A stretch of 64,000 nt of DNA from Gigaspora rosea (Eukaryota; Glomeromycota; Glomeromycetes; Diversisporales; Gigasporaceae): assembly GCA_003550325.1 (NCBI GenBank), contig QKWP01000842.1, positions 7,940 to 71,939 on the forward strand. Reading direction: 5' to 3'. Made by a program: the position numbers and the translations under genes. Positions 25,801-39,100 of the stretch are shown one piece after another (within the stretch, counting starts at the first letter, position 1; each line of letters starts with the position of its first letter). The notes beneath the pieces are model-generated. The model was not told the origin of the DNA and searched no databases. It was given only the letters and a program-made list of their open reading frames with translations.

Positions 25801-28800
25801 AATTATATACTTACTCCCTGGTAATTTAAAACGTATGTGAAAGAACAAAAAGTAACATTTAATTGAGAATCCTATTAACGATAAAATGTGTACATTGTTT
25901 TTTGAATAAAATATATACTTACCCCTGGTAATTTAAGTATAAGTGAAAAACCAAAATTAATATTTAATAGAGAATTCTATTGACGATATAATGTGTACAT
26001 TGTTTTTTGAATAAATTATATACTTACCAACTGGTAAGTGGAAGATCAGAAAAGTAGTATTTTACAGAAAGTAATATTTAGAGAATTTTATTGATAATAA
26101 AATGTGTATATTTTATTCTTATTTAATAAACTATATACTTACTTCCTGGTAATTTAAAATGTAAGTAACGTAAGTGAAAGAACAGAAAAATATTAATTAT
26201 TTGAGAATTCTATTGACGATAAAATCTGAACATCGTTATTTGAATAAAACTATAATTACCGTCTAATAATTTATAAGAAGACAGAAAATTAATATTTAAT
26301 AAGAATCCTATTGACAATAAAATGTGTGCATTGTTTTATTGAATAAATTATATACTTACAAACTGGTAATTTAAAACGTAAGTGAAAGAGCAGAAAAGTA
26401 GTATTTAATTGAGAATTTTATTGACGAAATGTGTACATTGTTTTTTGAATAAACTATATACTTACCAACTGGTAATTTAAAATGCAAGTGAAAGAACAAA
26501 ATGTAATGATTAATTACCGACAAAATGTATCTTTGTTTTTGAATAAATTATATACTTACTCCCTGGTAATTTATAACACAAGTGAAAGAGCAGAAAAGTA
26601 ATATTTAATTGAGAATTTTACTGATGATAAAATGTGTACTTTGTTTTTTGAATAACTATCCTGATAATTTAAAACATATGTGAAGGAACAGAAAAACTAT
26701 GTTTAATAGAGAATTCAATTGACGATAAATATGTATATTGTTTTTTGAATAAATTATATTTTTTTAAATAAATCATATATTTACTCTCTGTTAATATAAA
26801 ATATAGGTGAAAAAACAGAAAAATAATATTTAATTTAGAATTCTATTTACAATAAAATGTGTGCATTACTTTTGAACAAACTGTATACTTACCTCCTTGT
26901 AATTTAAAACACAAGCAGAAAATAAATATTTAATATAGTAGAGAATTCTATTAATGATAAAAGGTGCACATTGTTTTTTGAATAAACTATATACTTACAA
27001 ACTGGCAATTTAAAATGTATGTGAAAGAACAAAAAATAAGTCATATTTATTAAAGAATTTTATTAATGCTGAGGCATGTGCATTGTTTTTTGGATAAACT
27101 ATATACTTACTCCCTGGTAATTTAACTGTAATAAAAATGCAGAAAAGTATATTCAGTAGAGAATTTCATTAATGATAAAACGTGTACAATGTTTTTTGGA
27201 ATAAATTATATACTTACCCACTGGTAATTTAAAAAACAAGTGAAAGAGCAGAAAAGTAATATTAATTGAGAATTTATTGACAATAAAATGTGTATATTGT
27301 TTTTTGAATAAACTATATACTTACTCACTAGCAATTTAAAACGTATTTGAAAGAACAAAAAAGTAATATTTATTAAGTAAATCTATTGATGATAAAATGT
27401 GTACATCATTTTAATAAATCATAATTACCATCTAGTAATTGACTGAAAGCGATATTTAGTTGAGAATTCTATTTACAGCAAAATATGTATATTGCTTTTT
27501 GAATAAACTATATACTTACAAACTGAATTTACTGGTAAAATGTATGTGAAAGAACAAAAAAGTCATATTTATTAAAGAATTTTATTAATGATGAGGCATG
27601 TACATTGTTTTTTGAATAAACTATATACTTACTTCCTGGTAATTTAAAACGTAATAAAAAAGCAGAAAAGTATATTTAGTAGAGAATGTCATTGACGATA
27701 AAAATGTGTACAATGTTTTTTGGAATAAATCATATATTTACCTACTAGTAATTTAAAACGTGAGTGAAAGAACAGAAAAGTAATAATTAATGGAAACTTC
27801 TATTGACAATAAATTGTGTACATTATTTTTTGAATAAACTATATACTTACTTCCTGGTAATTTAAAACGTGAATGAAAGAACAGAAGTAATATTTAACAG
27901 TGAATTCTATTATAGAGAAAATCAGCACATTGTTTTTTGAATAAACTATATACTTACTCCCTAGTAATTTTAAAAGTAAGTGAAAGAACCGTAAAATAAT
28001 ATTTAATAGAGAATTCTATTAAAAATAAAATGTGCACATTGCTTATTGAATAAATTATATACTTACGAACTGGTAATTTAAAATGCAAGTGAAAGAACAG
28101 AAAAGTAATATTTAATAGAAAATTCTATCGTCGATAAAAATGCGCACATTGTTTTTTGAATAAATTATATACTTACTACCTGGTATTTAAAACGTAAGTG
28201 AAAGAACAGAAAAATAATATTTAATTGAGAATTCAAATGATGATAAAATGTGTATATTGTTTTTTCAATAAATTATATACTTACCTCTGGTAATTTAAAA
28301 CGTGAGTGAAAGAACAGAAAAGTAATGTTTAATATGTTTAATAGAGAATTTTATCGACGATAAAATGTTTATGTTTTTTTTGAATAAATTATAACTTACG
28401 TCCTGGTAATTTAAAACGTAATTTAATTGAGAGTTCCATCGCTATAAAATATGTGCACTATTTTTTGAATAAATTGTATACTTACAGGCTGGTATTTAAA
28501 ACGCAAGTGAAAGAACAGAAAAATAAGATTTAATTTAGAATTCTATTGATGATAAAATGTGTATATTGTTTTTGAATAACTTAAATACTTACTCACTGGC
28601 AATTTAAAACGTAATTGAAAAAAAACAGAAAAGTAAAACTTAATAGAGAATTCTACTGACGAAAAAATGTGTGCATTTATTTTTGAATAAACTGTATACT
28701 TACTCCCTGGTAATTTAAAACGTAAGTGAAAGAGCAGAAATGTAATATTTAATTGAGAATTTTATTGACGAAATTTGTACATTGTTTTTTGAATAAACTA

Positions 28801-29382
28801 TATACTTACCAACTGGTAATTCAAAACGTATGTAAAAGAACAAAAAATAATATTTTAAGAAATTCTATTGACGATAAAATGTGTACATAACAATATACTT
28901 ACCAACTGGAAATTTAAAACATAAGTGAATGAATGGAAAAGTTATATTTAATAGAGAATTCTATTTACGATAAAGATGTATACATTTATTTTTTATATAA
29001 ACTATAGTTACCGTCTAGCAATTTAAAATGTAAGCGAAAGAACAGATAATGAAATGTGTATATTGTTTTTTAAAAAAACTATATACTTACTGCCTGGTAA
29101 TTTACAACGTAACGAAAGAACAGAATAATAATATTTAAACCGAGAATTCTATTGACGATAAAATGTGTACATTGTTTTTCAATAAACCATACACTTACTC
29201 ACTGGTAATTTTAATGTAAATGAAAGAACAGAAAAGTAGTATTTAATAGAGAATTCCATTGACGATAAAATGTGCTCATTGTTTTTTGAATAAACTATAT
29301 ACTTACTCACTGGTAATTTAAAACGTAAGTGAAAAAGCAGAAAAGTAATATTTAATAGAAAATTATATCAACAATAAAATAT

Positions 29383-29985
29383 ATATGCGCATAATAGCGG
29401 GCTGGGGCATTAATTCGAATTTTGACTTTTTAAAAAGATTAACCATATTACACGAAATATCACCCATGCGCGTCCCGAAATATCGCGCACGCACCTTATA
29501 TAACATAGTGCTCAAAGCGGGTTCATATCATTTCATCAACAATCACTTCAAAGCACTGTATTTACCGAACTTACTTCACTGACAAGCTTATTTTGCAAAC
29601 AATTAATTTAAAGACAAGTTCATTTCGTAGGAAGCATATTTCATCGACAACTCATTTCACAAGTTTTTTTATAATTGCTTTAACCTTAACTCTAATTCTA
29701 AACCCAAACTCTAATGTCATTGACTAGAATTACTTGTCGGTGAAATATACTGTCTACAAAATGAACTTATCTGTAAATTAATCATCTGTAAAATAAGCTT
29801 GTCGATGAAGTAAGTTCGATGTCTTCAAAGTGTTTGATCGGAACCAAATTTCAAATACTGATACAGGAATTCAAAAAAATCACATTTTGACTCAAAATAA
29901 GGCGTATGCGTGTTTCAAAATAATGCACAGGGGTCCAAAATAACGCGCAGGGGAGCGTTATTACGCGCAAATATGGTGCATTATT
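29383..29985. mobile_element. Nested insertion in array intron, with inner foldback 29543-29832
   Basis: The outer ends are related: 'tatgcgcataatagcgggctgggg' on the left against 'caggggagcgttattacgcgcaaatatggtg' on the right. Inside, 29543-29832 is a separate foldback (CACTTCAAAGCACTG...ACTTCACTGACAAGCTTATTTTGC against its complement ending CTTCAAAGTG). The inner element is a relative of the one at 58905-59190. The frame at 29385-29582 lies in this non-coding repeat. Confidence 0.7.
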
Positions 29986-30734
29986 TTTTGAATAAACTAT
30001 ATACTTACTCCCTGGTAATTTAAATCATAATCGAAAAAACAGAAAAGTAATATTTAATTGAGAACTCTTTTGATGATAAAGTGTGATATTGTTTTTTGAA
30101 TAAACTATATACTTATGAACTAGTAATTTAAAATAATAGAAAAGTAATCTTTAGTAGAGAATTCTATTGATGATAAAAGCATATTATTTTTTAATTAAAC
30201 TATATATACTTACCCCCTGGTAATTTAAAACGTAAGTGAAAGAACAGAAAAGTAATATTTAGTAGAAAATCCCATTAACGATAAAATGTGTACATAACTT
30301 TCTGAATAAGCTGTATACTGTACTTACAGACTGGTAATTTAAAACGTAAGTGAAAGAACAGATACAATATTCAATAAGGAATTCCATTGACGATAAATGT
30401 TTACATTATTTTTTGAATAAACTATATGCTTACTTCCTGGTAGTTTAAGATGCAAGTGAGAGAACAGAAAAGTAATATTTAATATTTATAAAGAATTTTA
30501 TTAACGATCAAATGTGTACATTGTTTTTTGAATAAACTATATATACTTACGATCTAGTAATTTAATCGTGATTAGAAAAAAATATAAAAGAAATAGTTAA
30601 TAGAGAATTCTATTAACTATAAAATGTGTACATTGTTTTTGAATAAACTATAAACTTACAAACTGGTAATTTAAAACATTAGCGAAAAAACAGAAAAGTA
30701 ATATTTAGTAGAAAATTCTATTGACATAAGACGT

Positions 30735-31368
30735 TAGGTGTTCTATATCAGTCTAATTACAAACATAGTGCAGGTGATATGGTTTTTTTTTTATAATTAG
30801 TGGTAGGTTAAAATATATAAAATTTAAATTGCAATGACTTTTAAACAAGTCAAGCTACACAAATAAAATTATATTTATGGGCATATTTTAGTGTGTTCTT
30901 TAAACTAACATTTTTTTTTTATTATTTTTTTAAAGCCTAACAGAGGACTCAATTTTCCTGTAAAATAATTGCTTTTGATGTTTTTTTAATAAAAATATCA
31001 AAAACATATCTTTAAAAAGTTTGCTTGTTGTATATTGTTAAATGGTGATCGACAAAAAAATTCAAAGTTACGTTTTGATAGTTTATTAAGATAGCATCAA
31101 AAATGACCATTTTGCATGAAAATTGAGACATCCAGTAGCTTTTAACAACATGAATAAATGAAAAAAAGACATTGTTATTTTACAGAGCACACTAAATAAA
31201 TTCATAAACGTAATTTTATTTGTGTATGTTGGCTTGTTCAAGGGTTATCGCAATTTAAATTTTATATGTTTTTACTATTTACACTACCGTTAATAAAAAA
31301 AATTGATTAATGACCATCACTATACCACATGCACTATTTTTGTAATTAGATTAATATGGGACACCCAT
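30735..31368. mobile_element. ~630-bp foldback element in array intron
   Basis: Left arm 'ttaggtgttctatatcagtctaattacaaacatagtgca' pairs with the right arm 'tgcactatttttgtaattagattaatatgggacacc'. Inner parts ('tatataaaatttaaattgcaatgac', 'aaataaaattat') also recur inverted. No coding capacity. Confidence 0.8.
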
Positions 31369-34300
31369 GAGCATTGATTTTAGAATAGACTAGATACTTA
31401 CTTTCTGGTAATTTAAAACGTAAATAAAAAAGCAGAAAAGTAATATTTAGTAGAGAATTTTAATGACGATAAAATGTGTAAATTATTTTTTGAATAAACT
31501 ATATATACTTACAAACTGGTAATTTAAAATGTAAGTGAAAGAACAGAAAAGCAATATTTAATAGAGAATTCTATTTATGATGAAAAGTGTACATTATCTT
31601 TTGAATAAACTATGTACTTACTTCCTGGTAATATAAAACATAGGTGAAAGTACAGAAAATTAATTATAGAAAATTCTATTGACAATAATATGTGTACATC
31701 GTTTTTTGAACCAATTATATACTTACTCTCTGACAATTTAAAATGTAAGTGAAATAGAAGAAAAGTAATATTAATAGAGAATTCTAAAATGTTAATATTG
31801 TTTTTTGAATAAACAATATACTTACATCCTGGTAATTTAAAACATAAATGAAAAGTACAGAAAGTAATATTTAATAGAGAATTCTATTAGCGATAAAATG
31901 TGCACATTATTTTTTAAATAAACTATATACTTACGAACTGGTAATTTAAAGGTAAGTGAAAAAGCAGAATAACAATGTTTAATATAGAATTCTTTTGGCG
32001 GTAAAATGCGTTATTGTTTTTTGAAAAATTATATACTTACTCTCTGGTAATTTAAAACATAAGTGAAAGAGCAGAAAAGCAATATTTAATAGAGAATTCT
32101 ATTGATGATGATAAAATGTGTAGATTGTTTTTTCAATAAATTATATACTTACACCCTGGTAATTTAAAACGTAAGTGAAAAGAATAGAAAAAAAAAAGTA
32201 ATAATTAATAGAAAATTTTATTAATGATAAAATGTGTAAATTGTTTTTGAATAAACTATTTGCTTACTCCCTGGTAATTTAAAACGTAGATGAAAGTATG
32301 GAAAATTAATATAGAGAATCCTATTGACTGAACCAACTATATACTTACTCACTGACAATTTAAAATGTAAGTGAAAGAGAAGAAAAGTAATATTAATAGA
32401 GAATTCTATTGGCGATAAAATGTGCACATTGTTTTTTGAATAAACTATATACTTAACCCTGATAATTTAAGACATGAATGAAAGAACAGAGAAGCAATAT
32501 TTAATATAGAATTCTATTAACGATTAAATGTGTATATTATTTTTTGAATCAACAATATCTTACAAGCTGGTAGTTTAAAACGTAGTGAAAGAACAGAAAA
32601 GTAAATTTAATAGAGAATTCTATTGATGGTATGACTTGTACATTTGTTTTTTATACATACATCCTGGTAATTTAAAATACAAGTGAAAGAACAGTAAAGT
32701 AATATTTAATAGAGATTTTTATTGACAATAAAATGTGCATATCGTTTTTTGAATAAACTATATATTATGTGAACATTTGTTTTTTATACCTACATCCTGG
32801 TAATTTAAAATGAAGTGAAAGAACATAAAAGAAATATTTAATAGAGAATTCTATTGAAAAATGTATATATTGATTTTTGAATAAACTATATACTTACATA
32901 CTGGTAATTTAAAGTGTAAGTGAAAGAATAGAAAAGTTATATTTACAAGAAAATTCTATCAACGAAAAATATGTACTGTACATTGATTTTTAAATAAACT
33001 ATATACTTACATACTGGTAATTTAAGACGTGAGTAAAGGAATAGAAAAGTCATATTTAATAGAAAATTCTATCGACGATAAAATGTGTACATTATCTTTT
33101 GAATAAACTTTAATATACTTACTTTCTGGTGATTAAAACTAAACAGAAAAATTAATATTTAAATAAAGAATTCTTTTAACGATAAAATGTGTACATTGTT
33201 TTTTTGAATAAACAATAATACTTACCTCTTGTAATTTAATACATAAACAGAAAAGTAATATTTAATAGAGAATTCTATTGATAATAAAATGCGTACATTG
33301 TTTTTTAAATAAATTATATTCTTACAATCTGATAGTTTAAATGAAAGAACAGAAAATAATATTTAATAAAGAATTCTACTGATTATAAGACGTGTACATT
33401 ATTTTTTGAATAAATTATAATTACCGTCTAGTAATTTAAAACATCAGTGAAAGAACAGAAAAGAATTATTTAATTGAGAATTCTATTGAAGGTAAAATGT
33501 TTATGTTGTTTTTTGAAGAACTATAAACTTACGCCCTAGTAATTTAAAACATAAATAGAAAAACAGAAAAATAAGATTTAAGAGAATTTTATAGTCGGTA
33601 AAATGGTATATTGTTTTTTGAATAAATATGCTCACTTCCTGTTAATTTAAAATGTAAGCAAGTGAGCAGAAAAGTAATATTTAATAAAGAATTCTTTTAT
33701 TGATAAAATGTGTACATAGATTTTTGAATAAACTATATACTTACAAACTGGTAAATTAAAACGTAAGTGAAAGATCAGAGAGGTTAATTTACAGTAATAG
33801 AGAATTCTATTATCGAGAAAATGTGTGCATTGTTTTTTTTAATAAACTATATACTTACAAACTGGTAATTTAAATCATAATTGAAAGAACAGAAAAGAAT
33901 ATTTAATAAAGAATTCTATTGATGATAAAGTGTACATTATTTTTTGAATAACTATTAAATACTTACTCCCTGATAATTTGAAATGTAAATGAAAGTACAG
34001 AAAGCAATATTTAATAGAGAATTCCATTGATGATAAAATGTGTACACTGTTTTTTGAATAAATTATATGCTTATGGACTGGTAATTTAAAACGTAACAAT
34101 TAATAGAGAATTTTATTGATAATAAATGTGTTCACTGCTTTTTGAATGAACTATATATGCTTACGAGCTAGTGATTTAAATGTAAGTAAAAGAACAAAAA
34201 GTAATATTTAATAGAGAATTCTATTGACGAAAAAATGTGTACATTGTTTTTTGAATAAACTAAATATACTTACTTCCTGGTAATTTAAACCGCAATTGAA

Positions 34301-35354
34301 ATAACAGAAGTAATATTTAGTTGAGAATTCTATTCAAGATAAATGTGTACATTGTTTTTTTGAATAAACTCTATATACTTACAAACTGGTAATTTAAAAA
34401 ACAAATGAAAGAGCAGAAACCAATATTTTTAGAAAAATTCTTTTGCCGATAAAATGTGTGCATTACTTTTGAGCAAACTGTATACTTACGTCCTGGTAAT
34501 TTAAAATGTAAGTGAAAGAACAGAAAAGTAATATTTAAGAGAACTCTATTGACGATAAAGTGGGTACAATGTTTTTGAATAAACTATGTACTTACAAACT
34601 GGTAATTTTAAACATGAGTGAAGAACGGAAAAATATTGATCAAATATGTGCATTATTTTTGAACATACTATATATACTTACTTCCTAGTAATTTAAAATG
34701 TAAATGAAAGAACAGAAGAGTAATATTTAATAGAGAAATTTGTTGAAAATAAAATGTGTACATTGATTTTAAAATAAACCATATACTTACTTACTAACGA
34801 AAATGAAAGAACAAAAAAGTAATATTTAATAGAAAATTCTATTGACAATAAATTGTGTACATTGTTTTTTGAATAAACTATATACTAACTCGCTGTTGAT
34901 TTAAAAGTACGAAAAATAATATTAATAGAGAATGTTATTGATAGTAAAATGGTATATTGTTTTGGATAAATAATACACTTACTCTCTGATAATTTAAAAC
35001 GTAAGCGAAAGAAATAGAAAAATAATATTTAATAGAGAATTCTACTGTCAATAAAATGTGTACATTATTTTGAATAAGCTATATACTTACCAACTAGTAA
35101 TTTAGAACATAAGAACAGAATTCTATTAACGATAAAATGTGTGCATTGTTTTTGAATAAACTATATACTTACATACGGATACTTTAAAACGCAAGTAAAA
35201 GAACAGAAAAATATTTTTTAATTACCAACAAAATGTGTGCATTGTTTCTTGAATAAACTATATACTTATGAACTGGTAATTTAAAACGCAATTGAAAGAC
35301 AGAAAATTAATATTATGTTTAATAGAGGAATCTATTGATGATAAAATGTATATA

Positions 35355-36155
35355 GGCCAGTGCAAAAACATAGATACACGACTACTAAAAATTTTCATTG
35401 TCTATATATAAAAGTTTTTATATACAAGCTATTTATTTACAATTTTTTTATACCAAATAAAGTAGGTTTTGAGCTATCTTTTAATATATTTATTATTATC
35501 ATTTAATAGAGATTTTATTGAGTAATGAATTTTTAAAAAAATTCAATTTTTTTTCAAAAAAAATCATTCTTTTCAGAAAAAAAATATTTTTGCCACCAAT
35601 ATGCAACATTATAAGTTTAAATTAATTTACTAGATTGCTATATGTATGCTTAATATATAGTTAAAATTTTAGCTTAATTGAATTATTAGTTATTAAAATA
35701 TAAATTTTTAAAATTTATTATCATTTACTATGCAACACAAAAAATTGTGCGAAATTTACTATAGTAATTTTGTGAAACATAGTAAATTAAAAATAAATTT
35801 TAAAAATTCATATCTTAACGACTAATAATTCAATTAAGCTAAAATTTTAACTATATATTCAGCATATCTTTGGCAATATACTTGCTTAGTATAAACCTTT
35901 AAAGTTGCATATTGGTGGCGAAAACAATTTTTTACTGAAAAGAATGCTTTTTTTCAAAAAAAATTGAATTTTTTATAAAAATTATTACACAATAAATTTT
36001 CTATTAAATAATAATAAAAAATATATAAAAAGATGGCTCAAAACCTACTTTATTTGGTATAAAAAAATTGTAAATAAATAGCTTATATATAAAAACTTTT
36101 ATATATAGACAATAAAAATTTTTAGTAGTCGTGTATCTATATTTTTGCACTGGCC
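35355..36155. mobile_element. ~800-bp long palindrome (foldback element) in array intron
   Basis: The terminus GGCCAGTGCAAAAACATAG and its complement ('atttttgcactggcc') bound two arms of about 380 bp that match almost throughout. A small central region contains the phrase 'acacaaaaaattgtg'. It is non-coding and is the largest insertion in the array. Confidence 0.85.
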
Positions 36156-36183
36156 CGTATATATTTTTTGAATAAATAATATA

Positions 36184-39100
36184 CTTACTCCCTGATAATT
36201 TAAAGCGTAAGTGGAAGAACAGAAAAGACGTATTTAATAGAGAATTCTACTGACAAAGAAACGTTTACATTGTTTTTTGAATAAGATGTGTACTTACAAA
36301 CTAGTAATTTAAATAAGAACTGAATTCTATTGATGATAAAATTTTTATATTGCTTTTTGAATAAACTATATACTTACTACCTGGTAATTTAAAACGTAGG
36401 CAAAAGAAAAAAAAGTAATATTTAATAGAGAATCTATTGACGATAGAATGGTTAAATTGTTTTTTTTTGAATAAGTTAAAAACTTACTTGCTGGTAATTT
36501 AAAACATAAGTGAAAGAATAAAAAAGTAATATTTAATAGAAAATTCTATTGACGTACATTGTTTTTGAATAACTTATATACTTACTCACTGGCAATTAAG
36601 ACTTAAGTGAAAAAAAACAAAAAGTAGAGAATTCGATTGATAATAAATGTGACTTACTTCCTGGTAATTTAAACGTAAGTAAAAGAGCGGAAAAGTAATA
36701 TTTATTAGAGAATTTCATTGATAATAAATTGTACATAGTTTTTTTTTTGAATAAGGTATATATACTTACTTCCTGGTAATTTAAAACATGAGTATAAGAA
36801 CAGAAAGTAATATTTAGTAGAGAATTCAATTTGCGATTAAAGGTGTACATTGTTTTTTGAATAAACTATATACTTCCTGGCAATTTAAATGTAAGTGAAG
36901 ATCAAAAAAGCAATATTTAATTAAGAATTTTATTATCGATAAAATGTGCATAATAAAATAAAAGGCATATTAAGTTGAGATTTCTACTGAAAATAAAGTT
37001 TTTGAACAAACTATATACTTACTCTCTTGTAAAAGAACAGAAAGTAATATTTAGTTGAGAATTCTATTGACGATAAATGTGTACATTGTTTTTGGATAAA
37101 TGGCATACTTACACCCTGGTGATTTAAAGCATGAATGAAAGGACAAAAAGCAATATTTAATAGAGAATTTAATTGATGATAAAATATGTACACTGTGTTT
37201 TGAATAAATTAAATACTTGCATGCTGCAATTTAAAACAGAAACAGAAAATTAATATTTAATAGAGAATTCTAGATTTTTGAATAAACTATATACTTACAA
37301 ACTGGTAATTTAAAATGTAAGTGAAAGAACAGAAGTATAATATTTAAAAGAGAACTCTATTGACGATAAAATGTGTATATATACTTACGCCCTGGTAATT
37401 TAAAACGCATGCGAAAAAAATAGAAAATTAATAATTAATTAAGAATTCTATTAATGAAAAAGTGTACAGTGTGATTTTTGAATAAACTATACTTACTTTC
37501 CGATAATTTAAAATGTAAGTAACATAAGTGAAAGAACAGAAAAGTATTATTTCATTGAGAATTCTATTTACAATAAACGTGTACATCTTTTTAAATAAAC
37601 TATAATTACCGTCTAGTAATTTAAACGTGCGTGAAAAAAATATTTAATAGAGAATTCTATTGACGATAAATTCTACATTGATCTTTGAATAAACTATATA
37701 CTTACAAACTAGTAATTTAAAACGTAAGTAACGTAAGTGAGGAACAGGAAAGTAAAATTTATTTGAGAATTTTATTGACATTAAAACCTGTGCATTGTTT
37801 TTTGAATAACTATATACTTACGCCCTAGTAATTTAAAACGTGAATGGCAAAGTTATATTTAAGAGAATTTTATTGACAATAAAATGGGAATATTGTTTTT
37901 GAATAAATATGGAGTGCTCCGTATTAAAAGGGCCATTTTTACAAATTTTTGAAAAATGAGTTTTTATTATATTCATGTAAATTTTGGCATGATCGATATT
38001 TTTCAAATAAATGAAAGTCGATTTGCATAATGAAAAATAGAGATAATGCAAAAGAAAAATTACATGCGGCCAGGCACTTCACAAGATTACCCAATAGCTA
38101 CCAGTTATGTTTAACCAATCAAAATCATGAAATTTAGTCCGAAAATCAAAACAAATGGTTAATTATCTCAAAATGAGATATATTTAAAAATGGGCCCTTT
38201 TAATGCGGAGCACTCCATATACTTACCTCCTGTTAATTTAAAACGAAGTAAAAGAATAGAAAAGAAATATTTAATTGATAATTTTATTGATAATGAAACG
38301 TATATATTGTTCTTTGAATAAACTATATATTGTACTTACAAGCTGGTAATTTAATACATAAGTGAAAGAACAGAAAAGTAATATTAATTAGAGAATTTCA
38401 CTTATGATAAAATAGTAAGTACATTGTTTTCGAATAGATTATGTACTTACTTCCTGGTAATTTAAAACGCAAATGAAGGGACAAAAAAGAAATATTTAAT
38501 AAAGAATTTTATTAATGATCAAATGTGTATATTGTTTTTTGAATAAACTATATACTTACAAACTGACAATTTAAAACATATGTGTAAGAACAGAAAAGTC
38601 ATATTTAATAAAGAATTTTATTAACAATGAGACATGTACATTTTTTATTGAAAAAACTATATACTTACAAACTGGTAATTAAAACGTAAGCAAAAGAACA
38701 GAAAAGTAATATTTAATAGAAAATTCTGTTAAATATAAAATATGCAAACTATTTTTTTGAATAAATTATATACTTACAAACTGGTAATTTAAAATGTGTA
38801 AGTGAAAGAGCAGAAAAGTAATATTTATTGAGAATTCTATTTACAGTAAAATGTGTACATCTTTTTTGAATAAACTTTAATTACTGTCTAGTAATTTAAA
38901 ACGTGAGTGAAAGAACATAAAAGTAATATTTAATAGAGAATTCTATTCACGATAAAATGAGTACATTGTTTTTAAATAAACCATAAACTTACTCCCTAGT
39001 AATTTAAAAAGTAAGTGAAAGAACCGAAAAAATAATATTTAATAGAGAATTCTATTGACGATAAAATGTGCACTTTATTTTTTGAATAAACCATATACTT

